From positions 248,001 to 312,000 of the forward strand of contig NZ_QXFO01000027.1 in NCBI RefSeq assembly GCF_003584105.1: DNA of 64,000 nucleotides. The letters run 5' to 3'. A program made the translations under genes and the position numbers. The stretch comes from Flagellimonas taeanensis (GTDB lineage Bacteria > Bacteroidota > Bacteroidia > Flavobacteriales > Flavobacteriaceae). Of the stretch, positions 43,504-50,845 are shown in pieces. The notes under the pieces are model-generated. The model was not told the origin of the DNA. It did not search any database and saw nothing but the letters and a program-made list of their open reading frames with translations. Each line of letters starts with the position of its first letter. The first letter of the stretch is position 1.

Positions 43504-44740
43504 GATTTCCAACTTTTTCGTTTAGAAGAGAAAGTGCTCTCAAAGTCTCTTTATCTCTTTCGTCTTTTTTAGATAGTGGAGGACGTTGGATAATGTTGAG
43601 ACTTTCTAACCTATATTCAACACTTGTTTTGCTTACCCCAAAAAATAGTGCCAATTTTTCAACAATATCAATGAAGTCTTTTTGGTTTACTCGTTGTTCA
43701 TCAAGATAAATTCTCCCTTGCTTACTTATCCCTTTATCAATTTGGATGGCAATCAATTTGGTGATCATTGCCTGTTTAGGCATTAAGAGACATGAAGCAA
43801 AACAGTTAGCTTGCCATTCCAACCAGTTCTTATCATTCCTGAGTTTATGTTTTTGAATGAATAAGCTATATTCTGAATCCTTAAAATTGTCATATACAAA
43901 TTGATTTGTCTTCAAATTACTGTGGAGGACAAAGTGGCCTATTTCGTGAGCCAATATAAAAGGGAACCTTATTGTATTTTTTATAGCAGCATTAATAAAA
44001 ATAGTTTTGTTTTTTAAATCATAATAACCAAGCAATTCATTTCCACTATTGTCTGTAAGATTGTTTTTTGAGTTGATTTTTAGAAACTTAGTTTCTTCTA
44101 GATATTTGACCAGCTTGTTAATTGGGACAGGAAGAATTTTTTTGGTAACTGTTTGGTCAAAATCATTTAGGAAAGAAACTGCAATGTCATTTATTTGGTC
44201 TGCTGATAGCTTTTTTAATCCTTTGATTTCTTTTGGAAAGTATGCTTTTCCAATCAATGTTAGAATTTCCTTGTCAATGTCTTTTGAGCTGTCAACCTTT
44301 TTTGTTTTCTCTGATTTATGAAGAATTATTTCATAATCATCTTCTTTTACCTCAACAAGCATTACCCCCAAGTTGTCCGCCACTTCCATAACACCACTTT
44401 GAAATCCACTTTTTGCAATCATTATTTTTTTTGTCTGCACACCTAAAATTCCTCCTACCTTGTCGTTGAATTCTTCTATGTCATCAACGGGAACAGGGCT
44501 TTTAAGGTTTTTGCATTCCACTATATAGACTAAAATCGGTTTCTTAGCATTTGGATTTTTAACTTCAATAGCTATGTCAAAAATGATATTCTTACCACTT
44601 CTTTTATAAGATTGATATTTTGCTTTCTCACGAATTGTACAATGGGCGGGGATAGAACTAAGCTCATGATTGTCAATAATTCTCTTCAATATTTGTTTTG
44701 ATTTTTTTTCAAAATCATCTCCAATCTTTACCGTGTTCAT
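43496..44740 (-). CDS. Restriction-endonuclease-like domain fused to ImmA/IrrE metallopeptidase
   Basis: 414 residues from the ATG at 44740. The longer frame starts with TTG at 44779, inside the -7 box, so I reject it. N-terminal about 130 residues look like a PD-(D/E)xK nuclease fold: 'NIIFDIAIEV' (Asp), then 'ILVYIVECKNLKSPVP' (ExK). The C-terminal half is an ImmA/IrrE-type zinc peptidase: 'PFILAHEIGHFVLHS' (HExxH) and a later 'EWQANCFASCLLMP' (third ligand Glu region), ending in a helical domain ('FFGVSKTSVEYRLESL'). Its base composition is clearly more AT-rich than the neighbours, indicating transfer. It stands alone. A defence or stress-response role is inference. Confidence 0.85.
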   Translation of the reverse strand: MNTVKIGDDFEKKSKQILKRIIDNHELSSIPAHCTIREKAKYQSYKRSGKNIIFDIAIEVKNPNAKKPILVYIVECKNLKSPVPVDDIEEFNDKVGGILGVQTKKIMIAKSGFQSGVMEVADNLGVMLVEVKEDDYEIILHKSEKTKKVDSSKDIDKEILTLIGKAYFPKEIKGLKKLSADQINDIAVSFLNDFDQTVTKKILPVPINKLVKYLEETKFLKINSKNNLTDNSGNELLGYYDLKNKTIFINAAIKNTIRFPFILAHEIGHFVLHSNLKTNQFVYDNFKDSEYSLFIQKHKLRNDKNWLEWQANCFASCLLMPKQAMITKLIAIQIDKGISKQGRIYLDEQRVNQKDFIDIVEKLALFFGVSKTSVEYRLESLNIIQRPPLSKKDERDKETLRALSLLNEKVGNLI

Positions 44741-44776
44741 AGCATTGAATATAACTTCTTGAATAGCAGTGAATAA

Positions 44777-44784
44777 CAAAATTA
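44777..44784 (-). promoter_or_regulatory. -7 box of the nuclease-ImmA/IrrE gene
   Basis: Minus strand TAATTTTG, a perfect TAnnTTTG; the start point would be near 44770, 30 bases before the ATG at 44740. Confidence 0.6.
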
Positions 44785-44851
44785 ATAATAAAAGGAGTCA
44801 TCCGCTTACACGTGAGAAGCACTTATTAACTAGGTTATTACCAAGTTCTAA

Positions 44852-47185
44852 TCAAGAAATTTTATTAGAGTTGTGAGGAAATTCGATGCTATGTTTTTCA
44901 ACAGTAACTTTGATGGATTTACTGATGGGGGTGTGGCTCTTGTCAGCAAAATGGTTGTAGGGTACCAGCATGTTCGTCTCCGGAAAATAGGCCGCCATGT
45001 TCCCTTTGGGAATCTCATAGGGAATGATCAAAAATTGTTCAGCCGTACGTTGGATGCCATCATAAAGGCTGTGCAGATTGATCACATCCAATTTTTGCAA
45101 TTTTCGTTCTACCATGTCCTCCTCGTTCATGAACACGACCCGGCGTTCATTGTGGATGCCCCGATAGCGATCGTTCAATCCATAAATGGTGGTATTGAAC
45201 TGATCATGCGACCGAATGGTCATCAGCAACAATTCATCTTTTTTAAGCTGATGGTTCGGTAAGGTGTTGAAGGTGAGCTGGGCCTTTCCGTTGGGCAACA
45301 TCCGGAAATTGCGTTCCCTCACATTATTGGGAAGGTAATACCCAAAACCCTTGGAACGCTCACTGGTATTGTCAAAACCTTTCACCACCTTATCGATATA
45401 ACTTCGGATGAGGTTGTAGTCTTGTCCCATGGCAAACCAATCCACGGAATGATTGCCCCTAAAATAGGTATGGGCCAACAGGGCGATGATCTCAGGTTCA
45501 CTTTTAATGTGTTCCGAAGCGGGTTTCAGCAACCCTTTGCTTTGACGGACTTTGCCCGTACTGCTTTCCATGGTCAAAAATTGAAGGTTGCCGTTCTTCT
45601 CATCTTTTTCGGAGCGACCAAAAGTGGGTAAAAGCAGGGCAGTTTTTCCAGTGACCAAATGGCTCCGGTTCAATTTGGTGCTTACCTGCACAGTAAGATC
45701 ACAATTTTGAAGGGCTTCGGCGGTGTATTGGGTGTCCGAGGCGGCCATCAAAAAGTTGCCTCCCAAACAAACAAAAACTTTGGCCTTGTCATCGTGCATG
45801 GCCTGAATGGCATTGACGGTATCGTAACCAGGTTCGGTCGGTGGTTCAAATTGGAGGTGTTCGCGAATTTTTTCGTTCAGGGTTTTGTTCACGTAATGCA
45901 TAATGCCCACTGAGCGATCGCCCTGTACATTGCTGTGCCCGCGCACAGGACAAGTGCCGGCAAACGGTTTTCCGATGGCACCCTTCAACAAAAGTATATT
46001 CACGTATTCCTGAATACACTGGACCGCATTTTTGTGTTGGGTGAGTCCCATGGCCCAACAAACGATGATTTTGGATTTTGTCGCCAACAATTGCACTACA
46101 TGATCGATTTTCCGCATGGAGACCCCGGTTCTGCGCTGCAAGGTTTCATTATCATATCGGGTCAAATCTTTTAGAAGGTCATCATATCCATCCACATGGT
46201 CCACAATGAATTCATGGTCCAGGACATTATGGGTTTTGGCGTCTAAGGCAACCAATTTTTTAAGGATTAGTTTAGCCAGGGCAATATCCTCATTGATCTT
46301 AACGGGCAAATGGATGTCGGCCATGGCCTGACCACTTCCTAACATATCCGATACGCTTTGCGGATTTTTAAAATGGACCAAACCGGTTTCGGCCAATGGG
46401 TTGATACTGATAATTTTACCTCCGTTGCGCTTGCATTTTTCCAATGCCGATAGCATTCTGGGGTGGTTGGTGCCAGGATTTTGCCCCACCACCAGAATCA
46501 CTTCTGCGCCGTAAAGGTCATCCAAGGTCACGGAACCTTTGCCGATACCCAAGGTTTCAGAAAGGGCTACACCAGATGATTCGTGGCACATATTGGAACA
46601 ATCCGGCATGTTATTGGTGCCAAAAGCCCGCACGAACATGCCGTAAAGAAAGGCTGCCTCGTTGCTGGATCTTCCGGAAGTATAAAAAATGGCCTCGTTG
46701 GGATCGTTGAGTTGGTGCAACTCATCGGAAATCAGCTCAAAAGCCTCTTGCCAAGCTATGGGTTCGTAATGCAAACTGTTTGGTTTTAGTACCAAAGGTT
46801 CCACGACCCGTCCCAATTTGTTCAATTCATAATCGCTGAGTTTGGATAGTTCCTCTACGGAATGTTGGGCAAAGAAATCTGCCCCAATATGCTCTCTGGT
46901 GGCTTCATCGGCCAAGGCCTTGGCCCCGTTTTCACAATATTCGGCAATCTTGGAGGGATGTTCCGGTACGGGCCAAGCACAACTCGGACAGCGAAACCCG
47001 TCTTCTTGGTTCATTTCGAGCAGGGCCTTCATGGATTTGGCAATGCCCATCTCCTTGAAACTATGCCGAAGGGCTTCCGTTACCCCCAATAGTCCAGCGG
47101 CGGTATGCATGGGTTCCTTAAGGCGCAGTCCAGTGAATTGAATAGCACCGGTCAGTGAAATGTTCCGTTTGATTTCTTTTTCCAT
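44852..47185 (-). CDS. FdhF/YdeP-family molybdopterin oxidoreductase
   Basis: 777 residues. Formate-dehydrogenase-alpha/YdeP subfamily: 'FRCPSCAWPVPEHPSKIAEYCENG' region (about 59-82) replaces the usual N-terminal four-cysteine 4Fe-4S motif of FdhF. 'YTSGRSSNEAAFLYGMFVRAFGTNNMPDCSN' region, 'VVGQNPGTNHPRMLSALEKC' and the C-terminal molydopterin-dinucleotide-binding domain ('LMTIRSHDQFNTTIYG') follow. The reaction is uncertain for YdeP proteins; they are often linked to acid tolerance or formate metabolism. No FdhD or cofactor genes are nearby. Its start lies 8 bp from the stop of the DUF7009-like gene, so both are probably one operon. Confidence 0.9.
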   Translation of the reverse strand: MEKEIKRNISLTGAIQFTGLRLKEPMHTAAGLLGVTEALRHSFKEMGIAKSMKALLEMNQEDGFRCPSCAWPVPEHPSKIAEYCENGAKALADEATREHIGADFFAQHSVEELSKLSDYELNKLGRVVEPLVLKPNSLHYEPIAWQEAFELISDELHQLNDPNEAIFYTSGRSSNEAAFLYGMFVRAFGTNNMPDCSNMCHESSGVALSETLGIGKGSVTLDDLYGAEVILVVGQNPGTNHPRMLSALEKCKRNGGKIISINPLAETGLVHFKNPQSVSDMLGSGQAMADIHLPVKINEDIALAKLILKKLVALDAKTHNVLDHEFIVDHVDGYDDLLKDLTRYDNETLQRRTGVSMRKIDHVVQLLATKSKIIVCWAMGLTQHKNAVQCIQEYVNILLLKGAIGKPFAGTCPVRGHSNVQGDRSVGIMHYVNKTLNEKIREHLQFEPPTEPGYDTVNAIQAMHDDKAKVFVCLGGNFLMAASDTQYTAEALQNCDLTVQVSTKLNRSHLVTGKTALLLPTFGRSEKDEKNGNLQFLTMESSTGKVRQSKGLLKPASEHIKSEPEIIALLAHTYFRGNHSVDWFAMGQDYNLIRSYIDKVVKGFDNTSERSKGFGYYLPNNVRERNFRMLPNGKAQLTFNTLPNHQLKKDELLLMTIRSHDQFNTTIYGLNDRYRGIHNERRVVFMNEEDMVERKLQKLDVINLHSLYDGIQRTAEQFLIIPYEIPKGNMAAYFPETNMLVPYNHFADKSHTPISKSIKVTVEKHSIEFPHNSNKIS

Positions 47186-47193
47186 GGTTCAAC

Positions 47194-47562
47194 TCAGCAT
47201 TGCGATTTTGGGTTGGGGTAATTGTCGGATTGGTCTTCCGAGGTGTTGTCCAAACAAGCAAAATCCTTTTCCAACAAAAGATGGAGGTTTTTCCCTTCGG
47301 GAAGGGGCATTTCATGTTCAAAACCGACAGTTTCGGTCAAGAACCAGTTTTTACCCTCCGTTTCGGGGATGGATAGCGTAATTCCGTTTTGGATATAGGC
47401 AGCTTGGAGGTTTTGTATCCCTTTCATCAATTGTACCCGATATTGAAAAATATGGGTCCCGAACTCGGTGATCTCTTGTACCGATCCGGTTTCGGATAAC
47501 TGTTTCACTTCGCTCTGGGTCAATCGAAAACGCACCGAATTGCCTTTGATTCGTATCTTCAT
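47194..47562 (-). CDS. Small conserved protein (DUF7009-like, 122 aa)
   Basis: 122 residues from the ATG at 47562 (MKIRIKGNSV...). The frame continues far upstream to 47805 but there it is antisense to umuC, so the shorter form is chosen. 'MKIRIKGNSVRFRLTQSEVKQL' region at the start and 'IPETEGKNWFLTETVGFEHEMP' later fit a small family known from Bacteroidota next to YdeP-type oxidoreductases. Its end has 'DNTSEDQSDNYPNPKSQC'. Role unknown, possibly an accessory of the oxidoreductase encoded 8 bp downstream. It shares a 48-bp divergent promoter region with umuC. Confidence 0.78.
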   Translation of the reverse strand: MKIRIKGNSVRFRLTQSEVKQLSETGSVQEITEFGTHIFQYRVQLMKGIQNLQAAYIQNGITLSIPETEGKNWFLTETVGFEHEMPLPEGKNLHLLLEKDFACLDNTSEDQSDNYPNPKSQC

Positions 47563-47571
47563 TACAACAAA

Positions 47572-47592
47572 TTTCCTATGTAATTTAGGAAA
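47572..47592. promoter_or_regulatory. Palindrome in the umuC / DUF7009 divergent region
   Basis: TTTCCTA (47572-47578) and TAGGAAA (47586-47592) are a perfect inverted repeat with a 7-bp spacer, centred in the 48 bp between divergent genes. A candidate operator, perhaps for the damage response that controls umuC-umuD. Confidence 0.55.
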
Positions 47593-47610
47593 AATCGAGT
47601 ACTTTGGAGC

Positions 47611-48870
47611 ATGTTTGCCTTGGTGGATTGCAATAACTTCTATGCTTCTTGTGAACGGGCTTTTCAGCCCCAGTTCAATAATGTTCCCGTGGCCATTTTG
47701 TCCAATAACGATGGTTGTTTCATCTCGCGTAGCGATGAGGCCAAAAAATTGGGTCTGCCTATGGCCGCCCCTGCCTTCAAATACCGAAAGTTTTGTGAGG
47801 ACCAAGGCATCAAGGTATTTTCCTCCAATTATCCCTTGTATGGTGACATGAGCACCCGGGTGATGAACATTTTGGGCACATTCACGCCAGACATGGAAGT
47901 GTACAGTGTGGATGAGGCTTTTTTAAAGTTTGACGGTTTCAAAAATTATGATTTTGAGGCCTACGGAAGGGAAATCCAGCAAACCGTTCAAAAGTGTACC
48001 GGGATTCCCATCAGTATAGGGATAGCACCCACGAAAGCCTTGGCCAAGGTGGCCAATAAGATTGCCAAAAAATTGAAATCAAGGACGGGAGGGGTATATG
48101 TGATCCAGTCGGAAGAACGGCGTATAAAAGCATTGAAATGGACCAAGATAGAGACCGTTTGGGGGATTGGGCATGGTAACTTAAAACGGGTACAGACCCA
48201 AGATGTAAAAACTGCTTATGACTTCACCCAATTGTCAGATGAATGGGTGAGAAAACAAATGGCCATTATAGGGCTGAGGTTAAAAAAGGATTTGCAGGGC
48301 ATCCCAACATTGGATCTGGATGATGATACCCGGGACAAAAAAGCCATTGCTACCACAAGAAGCTTTGAAAGTACCTATTCCGATATGGAGAATATCAAAG
48401 AACGTATCTCCACCTTTGCCAGCAGTTGTGCAGAGAAATTGCGAAATCAGGGCAGCAGTTGCAACCATATTGTGGTGTTTTTGCGAAGCGACAGGCATAA
48501 AAAGGACGAACCACAGGATAGAGGCAGTGTTATCGTTACGTTGCCCTACGCCACGGATTCCAGCCTTACCATAAGCAACTATGCCGTCAGGGCCGCGGTT
48601 TCCATATTTAAACCAGGGATCAAATACAAGAAGGCGGGGGTCATCGTATCTGGGTTGGTACCCACCAACGCAAGGCAATTGGATCTGTTTCTTTCCGAAA
48701 ACCCAAAGCATCACAAACTTATGCAGGTCATGGATGGTATCAATGACAAGTATGGGAACAATAAGATGAAGATTGCGAACCAGGATCTGGAAAGGACATG
48801 GAAAATGCGTCAAGAACATCTTTCTCCAAGGTACACGACAAATATCAATGAAATCATTACGGTAAAATGA
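47611..48870 (+). CDS. umuC: Y-family translesion polymerase UmuC
   Basis: 419 residues. 'MFALVDCNNFYASCERAFQP' at the start carries the first catalytic Asp. 'VYSVDEAFLKFDGF' carries the Asp-Glu pair (about 89-102). 'ISIGIAPTKALAKVANKIAK' and the helix-hairpin-helix block 'VWGIGHGNLKRVQ' follow, ending in the little-finger region and 'RQLDLFLSENPKHHKLMQ', the beta-clamp contact region. It copies past DNA lesions when joined to cleaved UmuD. Its last 4 bases overlap the umuD start (ATGA), the reverse gene order of enteric umuDC. Confidence 0.96.
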   Translation: MFALVDCNNFYASCERAFQPQFNNVPVAILSNNDGCFISRSDEAKKLGLPMAAPAFKYRKFCEDQGIKVFSSNYPLYGDMSTRVMNILGTFTPDMEVYSVDEAFLKFDGFKNYDFEAYGREIQQTVQKCTGIPISIGIAPTKALAKVANKIAKKLKSRTGGVYVIQSEERRIKALKWTKIETVWGIGHGNLKRVQTQDVKTAYDFTQLSDEWVRKQMAIIGLRLKKDLQGIPTLDLDDDTRDKKAIATTRSFESTYSDMENIKERISTFASSCAEKLRNQGSSCNHIVVFLRSDRHKKDEPQDRGSVIVTLPYATDSSLTISNYAVRAAVSIFKPGIKYKKAGVIVSGLVPTNARQLDLFLSENPKHHKLMQVMDGINDKYGNNKMKIANQDLERTWKMRQEHLSPRYTTNINEIITVK

Positions 48871-49316
48871 CCCCTAAAAAACCGATAAACACTGAATTAC
48901 TCACCTTTTTTTCTCCCGATGAAGAAAAAATGAAGGGCATCCCCATGTCCAATAATACCGTTTCCGCAGGATTTCCTTCTCCAGCAGATGATTTTAAGGA
49001 AAAACGAATCAGTCTTGACCGAACGTTGATCAAAAACAAGGAGGCCACCTTTTATGCACGGGTGAGTGGAAAATCGATGATCGGGGCTGGGCTCGATGAT
49101 GGGGATCTTTTGGTCATAGACCGGAGCTTGGAGGCGGAACATGGCAAAATAGCCGTTTGTTTTTTGGATGGGGAATTCACGGTAAAGCGACTGCACATGG
49201 AAAAAAATACCATCATATTGATGCCTGAAAATGAGAATTACAAACCCATCAAAGTTTCCAAGGATAGTGATTTGCTGATTTGGGGAGTGGTCACTTATGT
49301 CATCAAGGCCGTTTGA
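48867..49316 (+). CDS. umuD: UmuD, S24-family self-cleaving subunit
   Basis: 149 residues. The cleavage site Ala-Gly lies in 'NTVSAGFPSPADD' (about 30-42), the nucleophile Ser in 'VSGKSMIGAGLDDGD' (about 69) and the catalytic Lys in 'DGEFTVKRL' (about 106), so all active residues are present. RecA-stimulated self-cleavage activates the polymerase complex. It lacks a helix-turn-helix, so it is not a LexA repressor. It overlaps umuC by 4 bp and ends about 27 bp before a candidate small-RNA promoter. Confidence 0.95.
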   Translation: MTPKKPINTELLTFFSPDEEKMKGIPMSNNTVSAGFPSPADDFKEKRISLDRTLIKNKEATFYARVSGKSMIGAGLDDGDLLVIDRSLEAEHGKIAVCFLDGEFTVKRLHMEKNTIILMPENENYKPIKVSKDSDLLIWGVVTYVIKAV

Positions 49317-49343
49317 CTTTCTTTTTATTCCCATGGAAACAAA

Positions 49344-49373
49344 TTGGTGAATCCAAAACCTTTGCTATCTTTG
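49344..49373 (+). promoter_or_regulatory. Promoter of the candidate small RNA
   Basis: TTGG (49344-49347), an 18-bp spacer, then TATCTTTG (49366-49373), a perfect TAnnTTTG box. Start point near 49380. Confidence 0.65.
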
Positions 49374-49379
49374 CAACGT

Positions 49380-49472
49380 TGTGTTGGATTCCAGTCGCGA
49401 TGATTGGAATCAGGTTGAAGCATCAAACCGATGCTCGCCAATGAAAGGCTTTCCTTTTGGAAGGCTTTTTTT
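49380..49472 (+). ncRNA. Candidate structured small RNA (about 93 nt)
   Basis: Between a strong promoter and an intrinsic terminator with no reading frame worth calling. Three successive hairpins can be drawn: GATTCCA / TGGAATC (49387-49411 region), GCATC / GATGC (about 49420-49434), and the terminator. The compact promoter-stem-stem-terminator layout is typical of an independent small RNA. I do not recognise the family; it does not have the conserved SRP RNA or 6S features I know. Confidence 0.5.
49444..49472 (+). terminator. Intrinsic terminator of the candidate small RNA
   Basis: AAAGGCTTTCC pairs with GGAAGGCTTTT (two G-U pairs) around a TTTT loop, followed by a run of T's. Confidence 0.82.
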
Positions 49473-49566
49473 GTTTGTGAAACCCAAATTTGAACATAAT
49501 TCAAAATTGATGGTTGAACAAATTCCGCTGCAGAGCGGAATCTTCTCCAAATGGATTGTGAAAGTT

Positions 49567-49655
49567 GTCAGGTCGAGCGTAATCGAGACCTAGACAGTAA
49601 GACCTCTCGACTGCTCCTTCGACTGCGCTCAGGATGACAGCTCGAGGTGACATCT
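49567..49655. repeat. Interspersed palindromic repeat, copy 1
   Basis: Holds GTCAGGTCGAGCGTAATCGA (49567-49586) and, in inverted sense, CTTCGACTGCGCTCAGGATG (49617-49636) followed by ACAGCTCGAGGTGACATC. The last part matches 60761-60800 closely (ACAGCTCGACCTGACATC there). Such short palindromic repeats are common between genes in flavobacteria. Confidence 0.7.
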
Positions 49656-49724
49656 ATAGATTAGTTGGAATTAGTGCCATTCGTGTCAAGCCTTTATGTC
49701 ATGAATGTTCACCGTGTAGATTCT

Positions 49725-49770
49725 TCGCAAAGCCTGTCTTGAGCTTAGTCGAAAGGCTCAGAATGACAAA
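49725..49770. repeat. Interspersed palindromic repeat, copy 2 (degenerate)
   Basis: Contains AAGCCTGTCTTGAGCTTAGT and GAAAGGCTCAGAATGACA, a degenerate member of the same repeat type (Cys-like 'ctgag...tcgaa...ctcagaatgac' layout). Confidence 0.6.
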
Positions 49771-49869
49771 GAGATTTCTCAATCGTCACTATGTACCTCA
49801 TTTCGAACCAAATACCGATTAAGTATCGGTAGCGTGTGAGAAACCTCAGAATGACGATTTAAGGTGATG

Positions 49870-50841
49870 TCAACTCCCCGAAACCGTATGCGCTACATGG
49901 TGCACCAAGGAAGCGGCCAGTTTGGCTGTTTGCCCATCAATATCATACTTAGGGTTCATCTCGGCAATATCCAAACTGATCAGTTTACCGGTGGACATGA
50001 TGGTCTTCAGGCATTCCAAAACAATGTATGGAGTAAAACCCATGGGCGAGGCTGCACTGACTCCTGGCGCAAACGCCGATGAAAATCCATCCAAATCGAT
50101 GGTCACGTACACATGGTCCACATTTTTAGTAAAGGCATTGATAAAAGTGGTAATTTCTTGCAAAAAGGCAGGTTGAAAAGTCTCGGCCATTACATAAATG
50201 ACATTGAGGTCCTTGGCCGTTTGGAAAAGGTTTCTATCATTGGCATCTTTTCGGATACCGAGGCAGAGGTAATTAAAATCGATGCCTTCTTCTTGGCAAT
50301 CTTGGGCAATCTGATAAAATGGGGTGCCCGAATTGTTCTGTTCTGTATTTTTCCGAAGGTCAAAATGGGCATCAAAATTAATGATGCCGATAGTTTGGCC
50401 TTCTTTTTTTGCATCCAGATATTTTTTGATGCCATAGTAATGGCCGTAGGCCATATCGTGCCCTCCACCCAACACAATGGGGAATTGCTTTTTCTCCAAA
50501 AGAGTGGCAACGGCTTCGGCAAGTTGGTCCTGGGATGCTTCCATATCGCTGTTGGTGCAGGTGATGGAACCTACATCGTGCAGCAAAACATGACTGGCCA
50601 AGTGATTGGGCATTTTTCCAAAACTACTTTTTATGGCATCCGGACCATCCACAGCCCCGACCCTGCCTTGGTTGCGGTGTACTCCGGAATCACAGGCATA
50701 ACCTAATAAAGCAATGGATTTTTTTTGGGCTTCGGGAATTTCGGTCAAGGGGGTACAATGCACTTTTTCGTGGAGGTACAGCCACTTGTTGGAAATGCGT
50801 CCGGTCCAGAGGTTCTTTTTTGGGGGCTCGTAGTGTTTCAT
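49870..50841 (-). CDS. hutG: Formimidoylglutamase
   Basis: 323 residues from the ATG at 50841 (a GTG lies one codon earlier). Arginase/ureohydrolase fold with Mn2+ ligands in 'VLGGGHDMAYGHYYG' (His), 'GIINFDAHFDLR' (DAH) and 'YVTIDLDGFSSAFAPGVSA' (DxD). It hydrolyses N-formimidoyl-glutamate to glutamate and formamide, the last step of histidine breakdown. As the last gene of the hutH-hutI-hutU-hutG operon it starts 4 bp after hutU. A general agmatinase/arginase is the alternative, unlikely given the context. Confidence 0.94.
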   Translation of the reverse strand: MKHYEPPKKNLWTGRISNKWLYLHEKVHCTPLTEIPEAQKKSIALLGYACDSGVHRNQGRVGAVDGPDAIKSSFGKMPNHLASHVLLHDVGSITCTNSDMEASQDQLAEAVATLLEKKQFPIVLGGGHDMAYGHYYGIKKYLDAKKEGQTIGIINFDAHFDLRKNTEQNNSGTPFYQIAQDCQEEGIDFNYLCLGIRKDANDRNLFQTAKDLNVIYVMAETFQPAFLQEITTFINAFTKNVDHVYVTIDLDGFSSAFAPGVSAASPMGFTPYIVLECLKTIMSTGKLISLDIAEMNPKYDIDGQTAKLAASLVHHVAHTVSGS

Positions 50842-50845
50842 CACA

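Larger units (their letters stand above)
49473..49869. other. Gene-free stretch with interspersed repeats
   Basis: About 400 bp with no supported gene between the small-RNA terminator and the hut operon end. It is made largely of degenerate palindromic repeats (49567-49655 and about 49725-49770), described separately. Confidence 0.6.

Noticed and set aside
47563-47805. N-terminal extension of the DUF7009-like frame
   Set aside because: It is antisense to umuC and would erase the shared promoter; the family-like start is at 47562.
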